Below, piece after piece: positions 18,301 through 24,745 of a stretch of DNA of 64,000 nt. The stretch is from Spirillospora albida (GTDB lineage Bacteria; Actinomycetota; Actinomycetes; Streptosporangiales; Streptosporangiaceae), in the NCBI RefSeq assembly GCF_000718255.1, contig NZ_JOFJ01000014.1, positions 124,001-188,000 on the forward strand, in the 5' to 3' direction. How positions within the stretch are numbered: the first letter of the stretch is position 1; each line of letters opens with the position of its first letter. The position numbers and the translations under genes were made by a program. The notes under the pieces are model-generated. The model was not told the DNA's origin and searched no databases. It saw only the letters and a program-made list of their open reading frames with translations.

Positions 18301-18666
18301 CAGCTCCACCAGCGCGCGGGCGGCGAACCCGATCCCGTGCTCGGCGGTCCACGCGTCGGTGAAGGCGCGGTGCACCGCGTCGCGGTCCGCGACGGTGAGC
18401 GCCGCGACGGCGGCGACCGCCGCCGCTCCCGCCGGGTCGGCCTCTCCGCCCAGGTGCCTGCGGGCCGTCTCGGCCAGCGCGGGGTCGCCGTGCGCGCCCG
18501 CGCGCAGCGCCTCGACGGCCGTGCCCGCGCGCTTCATGTGGGCCCGGACGGCCTTCGCGTCCACCTTGATCGCGGGTCCGGGGGCGCCGCCGTGCCGGGG
18601 GTGCATCGACCGGCGCCAGGAGTCCGGGATCGTCAGGACGTCCTCGTCCGGGAGGAGATCGTTCAT
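15391..18666 (-). CDS. DUF4132 protein B (MolR/YehI-like)
   Basis: A 1091-residue DUF4132 protein and the first gene of the six-gene operon. The start is ATG 18666 with GTGAGG four bases upstream. It has the same architecture as its neighbour: N-terminal LTIPDSWRRSMHPRHGG, a long helical-repeat body, then YGPRRFTVRFDEQLRP, DEFRDLIVGHPLVRHLARRL, FRVAEDRTLADADDE and YEILQPFPQLGRPV. The body has diverged more than the C-terminal block, so the copies probably have different partners or sensing surfaces. E. coli carries related MolR/YehI genes beside yehL, also with more than one paralogue. The 197-base region upstream is shared with a divergent DUF4189 gene. Confidence 0.8.
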   Translation of the reverse strand: MNDLLPDEDVLTIPDSWRRSMHPRHGGAPGPAIKVDAKAVRAHMKRAGTAVEALRAGAHGDPALAETARRHLGGEADPAGAAAVAAVAALTVADRDAVHRAFTDAWTAEHGIGFAARALVELSRTAGVDGGLGDVREAGAVHREEDEIGVGEPVLRRVRSLLAAADDEAYAAAVRLLEGHRHGPGTRLVVAYLAPTRHDWVAEACAGGLPRSRYSDRNWLLLAMAGSAAHIAAANAGIHWRGATRGMLATVLDGLGTGALDLLLAAVGAHYLDSSDRRNIFEAVSLLPSDEAFQALLARRDDKHALPALRAAMKRFPVRALRLLASAGPGPLLDDHVRAHPEAVAEALPALPAGPRAIVEPVAAANVRLPDADPADVPRVLTESPWEPPVRPVVPGLRAPGGPVAVWRDGERERWRGTGTDLVDRPGAPDWETVVALYRRHERNTVSDLQIMVHGPEDLVRPLLAAWRGRPYAPDASWLFDLVARYEGDAFPAALRMAERDPKECAGFLMPFLDERVALLMGDWLAKGATAVRGVAGRWLERHGSDAVPFLVPAALGKAAKPRRSAESALRRLPCAREEVVAAARAAHGDAAADAVGEILAAHPGRTGLYPRPEIGDWADTAALPQPPMRGGERALPAAATRRLIELLTLPAPGGLDEVRDALEPGALTGFGWTLFQKWRDAGAPSKDGWALTQLGITGDDETVRRLTPVIRAWPGEGGHRNAVKGLGVLAGIGTDVALMHLNGIAEKAKFKGLKAEARDRIAEVADRLGLTAEQLADRLVPTFGLDDDGTRTLDYGPRRFTVRFDEQLRPTVEDESGRQRKTLPKPGAKDDPDRAPEAYKAFADLRKDVRTVAADQLRRFETAMVTGRRWTPDEFRDLIVGHPLVRHLARRLLWLAEQDGTTAFFRVAEDRTLADADDEVYPLPGTASVGVAHPVHLTPGERDAWGEVFADYEILQPFPQLGRPVHTLTEDERDAGRLERFEGLKVPFGKVLGLVRLGWERGVPQDAGGERWISRRVADDRYVVIDLHPGISVGAVDATGDHQTLEYVWFAARPGDFRPRNGAPYRFGDLDPVIASEVLADLTTLAAAAE

Positions 18667-18863
18667 GTCGCCTCACCGTAGAGCAGCGCACCGACAAACC
18701 GCTCAAAAACGAAAACAGGCACGTCACGCCTTCGGCGCGAACGCGGCGCCGACACGCCTCCGGCCGTAACGCCCGTTGGGAATTGTCATATTTTTGCCAC
18801 TTTGTCTGCGGACGAAATCGCTATGATCCTCCTGAAATCGACGCATCGCGGGGAGCGGTCACC
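18667..18863. promoter_or_regulatory. Divergent promoter region
   Basis: About 200 bases between the six-gene operon (-) and the DUF4189 gene (+), with an A/T-rich core around 18700-18720 and 18780-18830. A TATGAT at 18822-18827 is a good -10 element for the plus-strand gene, but I see no -35 at proper spacing. On the minus strand, TTGAGC followed 18 bases later by TCTACG is a weak promoter-like pair close to the DUF4132 start. Confidence 0.35.
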
Positions 18864-19517
18864 ATGCAACCTCCTCAGCCGCCGTACGGCGGCCGTCCGC
18901 CCGGCTACGGGCCTCCGGCCGGTCCGCCCGGCCCTCCGGGCGGTCCGCCCGGCCCTCCGGGCGGTCCGCCCGGCCCTCCGGGCTGGGGTCCGCCCGGTCC
19001 TCCGCCGCCGCCGAACGGCAACGCCGCGGTGGTCTTCATCGTGCTGGCCGTCGCGGGGGCGTTCGTGCTGGTGTTCGGCGGCGCCTTCGTGTGGCTGGTG
19101 TCCGGCTCCGACGACACACCGCGCGCACCGGTGGCCGCGCGGACCACCCTGGACATCCCGACCCCGCCGAGCTTCACCCCTCCGACGCTGCCCTCGACGC
19201 CGACCACCCCGGAGACGACCTACTCTCCGCCGCCGCAGAACTACGGGGCCATCGCCGTCGGCCGCAACGGCGCCATCGGCAAGGCATGGGACTACGACTC
19301 CCCGGCCGCCGCCCGGCGAAGGGCGCTCAACGAGTGCCCGACCTCCGGCTGCAAGGTCCTCACGACCTTCGTCGACGGCTGCGGCGCGGTCGCGTTCAAC
19401 CCCAGGACCAACAAGTACTGGGGCGGCAGCGGCAAGACGCGGTCCGCCGCCACGAGCGACGCGATCTCCAACGCGGGCGGCGGCCGCTGGATCACCTGGG
19501 TCTGCACCACGCGGTAG
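18864..19517 (+). CDS. Membrane-anchored DUF4189 protein
   Basis: A 217-residue protein: a Pro/Gly-rich cytoplasmic N-terminus (~1-50, including three copies of a GPPGPPG repeat), one transmembrane helix (AAVVFIVLAVAGAFVLVFGG, ~52-75), a Pro/Thr-rich linker, and an external DUF4189 domain (~125-217). The domain shows YGAIAVGRNGAIGKAWDYDS, an AARRRALNEC helix and four cysteines (NECPTSGC, DGCGA, WVCTTR) that could form two disulfides outside the cell. DUF4189 proteins are typically exported and of unknown function. The ATG at 18864 has GGGGAG eight bases upstream. The gene is divergent from the six-gene operon. Confidence 0.7.
   Translation: MQPPQPPYGGRPPGYGPPAGPPGPPGGPPGPPGGPPGPPGWGPPGPPPPPNGNAAVVFIVLAVAGAFVLVFGGAFVWLVSGSDDTPRAPVAARTTLDIPTPPSFTPPTLPSTPTTPETTYSPPPQNYGAIAVGRNGAIGKAWDYDSPAAARRRALNECPTSGCKVLTTFVDGCGAVAFNPRTNKYWGGSGKTRSAATSDAISNAGGGRWITWVCTTR
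18921..18983 (+). repeat. Three perfect 21-bp tandem repeats
   Basis: Three identical, contiguous 21-base units starting at 18921, 18942 and 18963 encode a GPPGPPG repeat in the proline-rich N-terminus of the DUF4189 protein. Identical units suggest recent expansion by slippage; length variation would stay in frame. Confidence 0.9.
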
Positions 19518-19589
19518 CGCCGCCCCGCGTCATGCCCGGTCAGCGAGGTGCGAGACGATGGAGGCCGGCTCAGGGGAGGGCACAGGGCG

Positions 19590-20723
19590 ATGTACGGGGA
19601 CGGAACGACGGCCGTGAACGCGGGGCGGCCACCGGCGGAGAAGTACACCCCCTCCCTTCCCGGGCCGGTGTTCGCGGCCTACTACCACCTGCCCGGCGAA
19701 CCCGCCGGCCCCTACACCTACGGCCGCGACACGAATCCGACGTGGACCCTCCTGGAGTCGGCGATCGCCGAGCTGGAGGGCGGGGGCGAGGCGACGTCGT
19801 TCGCGTCCGGGATGGCGGCCGTTTCGGCGGTGCTCCTGTCCCTGGTCAGGGCGGGCGACGCGGTCGTGATGCCGGACGACTGCTACCAGACCACCCGCAT
19901 GCTGCGGGAGCGCCTTGAGTCGTACGGCGCCGAGGTGCGCATGGTGCCGACGACCGGGGACGCGGTGTTCACCGCCCTCGAGGGGGCGCGCCTGGTGTAC
20001 CTGGAGACCCCGTCCAACCCGAACCTCGACACCTGCGACATCACCCGCGTCTGCGAGGCCGCCCACCGGGCGGGCGCCCTGGTGGCCGTGGACAACACGC
20101 TCGCCACGCCGCTCGGGCAGCGCCCCCTCGATCTGGGCGCGGACATCTCCCTGGCCAGCGACACCAAGGCGATGACGGGCCACGGCGACCTCCTGCTCGG
20201 CCACGTCGCCACCCGCGATCCCGGGATCGCGGAGGCCGTCCGGCTCTGGCGCAAGACCGTGGGGGCCGTCCCCGGCCCCATGGAGGCGTGGCTGGCGCAC
20301 CGCTCCCTGGCCACGCTGGAAGTCCGGCTGGACCGCCAATGCGCGAACGCCCTGGCGATCGCGCAGGCGCTGCGGGGACGCGACGGCGTTTCGGGACTGC
20401 GTTACCCCGGACTGCCCGACGACCCCGCGCATGAGATCGCGGCCCGCCAGATGCGGCGCTTCGGCTGCGTCGTCTCCTTCACGCTCCCGGACGAGGCGTC
20501 CGCGGAACGGTTCCTCGGGTCGCTGAGGCTGGTCGGCCAGGCCACGAGCTTCGGCAGCGTCCACAGCATGGCGGAACGCCGCGGACGCTGGGGCGGCGAC
20601 GCGGTCCCGCCCGGCTTCGTCCGCCTCTCCGCCGGCATAGAGAACACCGGGGACCTGGTGGCCGACGTCCTTCAGGCGCTGGCGGCGTCCGCCCCCGCCG
20701 GCGGCCCGGATCACGTGCCGTAG
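19590..20723 (+). CDS. Cystathionine gamma-lyase-family PLP enzyme
   Basis: A 377-residue Cys/Met-metabolism PLP enzyme. Lys193 in SDTKAMTGHGD is the Schiff-base lysine; SFASGMAAVSA, YLETPSNPN and VAVDNTLATP are family signatures. It most likely splits cystathionine into cysteine, 2-oxobutyrate and ammonia (reverse transsulfuration); methionine gamma-lyase or cystathionine gamma-synthase activity cannot be excluded by eye. The first strand element and C-terminus are complete. The ATG at 19590 has GGGGAGGG nine bases upstream. It overlaps the convergent amidohydrolase gene by 13 bases at the 3' end. No other sulfur-metabolism gene is adjacent. Confidence 0.8.
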   Translation: MYGDGTTAVNAGRPPAEKYTPSLPGPVFAAYYHLPGEPAGPYTYGRDTNPTWTLLESAIAELEGGGEATSFASGMAAVSAVLLSLVRAGDAVVMPDDCYQTTRMLRERLESYGAEVRMVPTTGDAVFTALEGARLVYLETPSNPNLDTCDITRVCEAAHRAGALVAVDNTLATPLGQRPLDLGADISLASDTKAMTGHGDLLLGHVATRDPGIAEAVRLWRKTVGAVPGPMEAWLAHRSLATLEVRLDRQCANALAIAQALRGRDGVSGLRYPGLPDDPAHEIAARQMRRFGCVVSFTLPDEASAERFLGSLRLVGQATSFGSVHSMAERRGRWGGDAVPPGFVRLSAGIENTGDLVADVLQALAASAPAGGPDHVP

Positions 20724-21814
20724 ACGCGGCGGGCGTTGGCGGAGGTGATGAGGCGGGCGGCGCGACCGGCGTCGGCGTACGTCCACGCGCCTTCGCGGAC
20801 GCCGTCCTCCAGGAGGGACGCCAGGCCGCGGCGGAACAGGGCGGAGCCGAGGTAGTACAGCTCCGCCAGGGCGAACGCGTCGGACGCGTACAGGACCTTG
20901 CCGAACGGGGCGAGTTCCAGCAGCTCCGCGATGACCGTGGACGCCCTCTGCCCCACGCCGTGGGTGGCGAGGCTGACGTCCACGTGCACGTTCGGGAACA
21001 CCTGCGCGAGGTAGCCCGCGTTCCGGTGGAACGGGTAGTTGTGCAGCAGGACGATCGGGACGCCGGTCGGCGCGATCGCACGCAGGAGGCCGGTGAGCAG
21101 GAGCGGGTCGCCGCGCCGGAGGTCGGTGTCCGCGTCGCCGTAGCCGACGTGGAACTGGACGGGCAGGCCGGCGTCGACCGCGCACCAGATCAGGAACCGG
21201 TGCAGGACCTCGTCGTCGACGCGGGGTCGCGCGGCGCGCATGAGGCGTCCGGCGGCGGCCGCGACCTCGGTGCCGGACGGGCGCTCCCCGCCCAGTTCCA
21301 GGCCGGCGCGGTAGGCGGCGATGGACTTGGCGCCGACGGCGCCCCGGGCCGAGAGGCGCTCGCGGATCTCGGACGCGAAGTCCGCGGCGCCGACGCCGTC
21401 CGCGGCCGTCTCCTCCGCGAGCCTCTCCAGGCGGACGATCTCGCGGGCGTCGGCCCTCGCGAGGCGGCCCAGTTCCTCGGGTCCGAGCATGGCCTGCGGG
21501 GTGTGGCCCGTGTCCACGTAGAGGGCCTGGAGCCCCGCGGCCTCCAGGAAGCGGCGGTTCACCTCCGCCGCGCCGAGGGCGGCGCGGCGTTCCAGGTAGG
21601 TGTCCGGGTCCGCGTGCGGCTCCAGGTCGAGGACGGGCGGGCACCAGCGGCGGAGCGCGAATCCGAGCTGGGAGTCGAACACGGAGACGCCCGGGGCCTG
21701 CCCGTCCCGCGCCTCGGTCAGCCGCTCCTCGAACGCGCCGCGGTCGAGGTCGGCGCCGAGGACGCCGTGGCAGTGGTGGTCGATCAGTGGCAGTGATTCC
21801 AGCCGAGTCGGCAC
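20711..21814 (-). CDS. Amidohydrolase (FluG N-terminal-like)
   Basis: A 367-residue TIM-barrel amidohydrolase of the amidohydrolase-2 type. LIDHHCHG near the N-terminus provides the H-x-H metal ligands; further likely ligands are His in VQFHVGYGD and VLLHNYPFHRN, and the late Asp in VLYASDAFALAE. The start is GTG 21814, behind a purine-rich run. It is divergently arranged with a glutamine-synthetase-like gene 111 bases away. In FluG proteins of fungi and plants this kind of amidohydrolase is fused to such a synthetase domain, so the pair looks like the separate-gene form. Substrate is unknown; an amide or gamma-glutamyl compound would fit the pairing. Confidence 0.75.
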   Translation of the reverse strand: MPTRLESLPLIDHHCHGVLGADLDRGAFEERLTEARDGQAPGVSVFDSQLGFALRRWCPPVLDLEPHADPDTYLERRAALGAAEVNRRFLEAAGLQALYVDTGHTPQAMLGPEELGRLARADAREIVRLERLAEETAADGVGAADFASEIRERLSARGAVGAKSIAAYRAGLELGGERPSGTEVAAAAGRLMRAARPRVDDEVLHRFLIWCAVDAGLPVQFHVGYGDADTDLRRGDPLLLTGLLRAIAPTGVPIVLLHNYPFHRNAGYLAQVFPNVHVDVSLATHGVGQRASTVIAELLELAPFGKVLYASDAFALAELYYLGSALFRRGLASLLEDGVREGAWTYADAGRAARLITSANARRVYGT

Positions 21815-21925
21815 GACACCCTCTCTCTCCTCCCCGCGACGGCGCTCTGTTGTTCCTACGATGCCTGTGCGGGACGGGGCGCACCATCCGGCGCGCCCAG
21901 GCCGCCGGGCGACCGGGGAGCACAC

Positions 21926-23323
21926 GTGGAAGAGATCGGACATCTCGACGGCCGGGCGCGGGCGGCGCTCGGGGCCAGGGCGGCCGAGGCGGCCCGGCGG
22001 CTGGCCGGTCAGGGCATCGAGGCGGTGGCGCTGACCTGGGTGGACGTCGGCGGCATCACCCGCACCAAGACGGTCCCGATCGGGCGCCTGGAGCACGCCG
22101 CCGCATGGGGCGTCGGGATGTCGCCGGTGTTCGACGCGTACCTGGTGGACGACTCCATCGCGCCCGGCCGGCACGTCGGCGGCCCGGTCGGGGACCTGCG
22201 GCTGCACCCCGATCTGGATCGGCTCGTCCCGCTGGCGGCGCTGCCCGGGTGGGCGCACGCGCCCGCGTTCCGGTACGCGCAGGACGGCACCGCGCATCCG
22301 CTGGACACGCGCGCGCTCCTGCACCGGGAGATGGCGCGGCTGGCCGGGGGCGGGTGGTCGGTGAGGGCGGCGTTCGAGATCGAGTGGGCGGTGTCGGACG
22401 GTGAGGGGGACGGGTTCTCGCCCGCCTGCCATGGCCCCGCGTACGGGATGACCCGGGTGAGCGAGCTGTCCGGCTACCTGCGCGACCTCCTCGCGGCCCT
22501 CAGGGCGACCGGGGTGTCGGTGGATCAGCTGCACCCCGAGTACGCGGCCGGGCAGTACGAGGTCTCGGTCGCGGCGGAGGACCCGCTGGGCGCGGCGGAC
22601 ACGGCCGTGCTCGTCCGGGAGAGCATCCGGGCCGTGTCCATGGAGCACGGCCTGGCCGCCTCGTTCTCCCCGAAGGTGGAGGCCGATTCGGTCGGGAACG
22701 GCATGCACGTCCATCTGAGCCTGTGGCGGGACGGGAAGGTCAACATGATGACGGGCGGGGACGGGCCCCACGGCCTGTCCCCGGCCGGCGAGTCGTTCGC
22801 GGCGGGGATCCTGGAGCGGCTGCCGGCGCTGCTGGCGGTCTGCGCCCCGTCGGTCGCCTCGTACCTGCGGCTGGTCCCGTCCCATTGGGCGGGCGCGTTC
22901 GCCTGCTGGGGACTGGAGAACCGGGAGGCCGCGCTGCGGCTGGTCACGGGCGCGGACGGGGAGCGCGCGACGGCCGCGAACCTCGAGGTCAAGTGCATCG
23001 ACGGCGCGGCCAACCCGTATCTCGCCCTCGCCGCCGTGCTCGCGGCGGGACGGGCCGGCATCGCCGCGGAGGCCGCCCTGCCCGACCCCGTGACGGTGGA
23101 TCCGGCGAGCATCGACGCCGATGAGCGCGCCGCCCGGGGCATCGCCGCCCTGCCGTCCTCGCTCGGCGCGTCGGTCGCGGCTTTCGAGGCGGACGCCGTG
23201 CTGCGGGACGCCCTCGGCGAGGTGGTGGCCGACACCGTCGCGACCGTCCGGCGCGGGGAGATCGCCCTTCTGGACGGGGCGTCGCCGGAGGAGGTCGCCG
23301 CCACCGTCCGCTGGCGGCACTGA
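21926..23323 (+). CDS. Glutamine synthetase-like ligase (FluG/GlnA-like)
   Basis: A 465-residue GS-I-type ligase. Visible elements are the Glu metal ligand in AAFEIEWAV, the HPEYAAGQYEVSV strand, the NGMHVHLSLW block (catalytic His), and RLVPSHWAGAFACWGLENREAALRL in place of the RLVPGYEAP loop of true glutamine synthetases. The altered substrate loop and the missing classic GS adenylylation region suggest a gamma-glutamylation of another amine (polyamine, ethanolamine or aromatic amine), not ammonia assimilation. GTG 21926 follows GGGGAG at 5 bases. It is divergent from the amidohydrolase gene, echoing the FluG fusion; a TACGAT at 21857-21862 could be its -10 element. Confidence 0.8.
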   Translation: MEEIGHLDGRARAALGARAAEAARRLAGQGIEAVALTWVDVGGITRTKTVPIGRLEHAAAWGVGMSPVFDAYLVDDSIAPGRHVGGPVGDLRLHPDLDRLVPLAALPGWAHAPAFRYAQDGTAHPLDTRALLHREMARLAGGGWSVRAAFEIEWAVSDGEGDGFSPACHGPAYGMTRVSELSGYLRDLLAALRATGVSVDQLHPEYAAGQYEVSVAAEDPLGAADTAVLVRESIRAVSMEHGLAASFSPKVEADSVGNGMHVHLSLWRDGKVNMMTGGDGPHGLSPAGESFAAGILERLPALLAVCAPSVASYLRLVPSHWAGAFACWGLENREAALRLVTGADGERATAANLEVKCIDGAANPYLALAAVLAAGRAGIAAEAALPDPVTVDPASIDADERAARGIAALPSSLGASVAAFEADAVLRDALGEVVADTVATVRRGEIALLDGASPEEVAATVRWRH

Positions 23324-23410
23324 GACCCGGCAATACCGACATGCCCGAAATCACCAAATCGGGCGGGGCGTTGGCCGTGGCTTTGCCCTCGCCGGGGAAG
23401 GAGGGCGTCG

Positions 23411-24718
23411 ATGACGCTGTCCTTCTTCCATCGTCCGGACCGCGCCGCGCGGCCGTCGCTCGAGGTCGCGACCGAGGTGCAGTCGACCGTGTTCCGCATC
23501 GCGCGCCTGACGCTGACCGCGGTCGCGGCGTTCCTGATCGCCCTGGCCCTGCTCCCGATGTACGCGTCGCGGCCGCTCCTGGCGCCGCTCACCGCGCTGC
23601 TCGTCGTCCAGTACTCGGTCTACGAGACCATCAGGTCCAGCATCATGCGGGTCCTGTCGGTCGCCTCCGGGGTCCTGCTGGCGGTCGCCTTCGCGGAGAC
23701 CGTCGGGTTCTCCTGGTGGAGCCTCGGCATGACCATCCTCGCCGCGCTCACCGTGGGGCACGGCCTGCGGCTGGGCGAGCACATCCTGGAGGTGCCGATC
23801 AGCGCGATGCTCATCTTCGCGCTCGGATCGGCCAGCCACTCCGCCGCCGCCGGGCGCATCGTGGAGACCCTCATCGGCGCCGCCACGGGCCTCGCCGCCG
23901 CGCTGCTCGTCCCCTCGGTCCGGGTCCGCCCCGCGGAGGAGGCCGTGGAGGACATCTCCACCCGGCTCGCCTCGCTCCTGGAGGGGGTCGCCGACGACCT
24001 CCAGGGCGTCCCCAGGCAGGACGAGGCGGCGCACTGGCAGGCGGAGACCGAGCGCCTCGCCCACGACATCGGCCGCACCGACCGCGCCCTGGGCGCCGCG
24101 GAGGAGAGCGTCCGCCTCAACCCCCGCGCGCGGCGGTTCGTGGACGCGGGCGTCGCGCTCCGCAACGCGGTGGAGACGATGGAGCACTTCACGCTGTCGC
24201 TGCGCGGCCTGATGCGGTCGCTCGCCGACGACGAGCGGCTCGACGGACCGGGCCGCGTCCTCACCGACCGGGCGCTCCGCCCGGAGTTCGCGGAGATGGT
24301 CGGCGCGCTCGCGCGCACGATCGCCGCCTACGGCCTGCTGGCGCGGTCCGACCTGGACCGGGACGCGCTCCCGTACCACGCGGAGGAGGAACTGGACCGG
24401 TGCATCCGCGTCGCGCACGGGCACCGGGAGCGGCTCGCGCGGATGCTGCGGGAGCGCGGCGGCGGGTCCGAGCGCTGGCCGCTGTACGGGGAGATCTCCA
24501 TGGACCTCGCGCGGCTCCTGGAGCACCTGCGGGTCGAGCACCGCACCCGCGCGCGGGAGCAGTGGCGGCGGCATCGCGGGGCGGAGCGGCACCTGCCCGA
24601 GCGGCCGCTGCGGGTCGTCCGCCGCGCCGGGCACCGTCTGCGGCGCGCGGCCGAGACCGCCGCGTCGGCCGCCGAGCGCGAGGCGCGGGACTCCGGCAGC
24701 CCGTACCGCTTCCGGTGA
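23411..24718 (+). CDS. FUSC-family membrane protein
   Basis: A 435-residue membrane protein of the FUSC/aromatic-acid-exporter group. The N-terminal ~175 residues hold several hydrophobic helices (LTLTAVAAFLIALALLPM, RPLLAPLTALLVVQYSVYE, VASGVLLAVAFAETV and others); the rest is a long, charged, mostly helical cytoplasmic part. Members are proposed to export aromatic acids or similar weak acids, but evidence is limited. The ATG at 23411 follows GGAGGG. It lies 87 bases after the glutamine-synthetase-like gene on the same strand, possibly in one transcript, which would allow export of a related metabolite; this is a guess from position only. Confidence 0.75.
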   Translation: MTLSFFHRPDRAARPSLEVATEVQSTVFRIARLTLTAVAAFLIALALLPMYASRPLLAPLTALLVVQYSVYETIRSSIMRVLSVASGVLLAVAFAETVGFSWWSLGMTILAALTVGHGLRLGEHILEVPISAMLIFALGSASHSAAAGRIVETLIGAATGLAAALLVPSVRVRPAEEAVEDISTRLASLLEGVADDLQGVPRQDEAAHWQAETERLAHDIGRTDRALGAAEESVRLNPRARRFVDAGVALRNAVETMEHFTLSLRGLMRSLADDERLDGPGRVLTDRALRPEFAEMVGALARTIAAYGLLARSDLDRDALPYHAEEELDRCIRVAHGHRERLARMLRERGGGSERWPLYGEISMDLARLLEHLRVEHRTRAREQWRRHRGAERHLPERPLRVVRRAGHRLRRAAETAASAAEREARDSGSPYRFR

Positions 24719-24745
24719 CGCCCCGGCGGGCGGGGGCGGGGGCGG

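Noticed and set aside
18806..18818. 13-base match CTGCGGACGAAAT to the left arm of the 1446-1468 palindrome
   Set aside because: Identical 13-mers are expected by chance several times in 64 kb, and the right arm of the palindrome is missing at this site.
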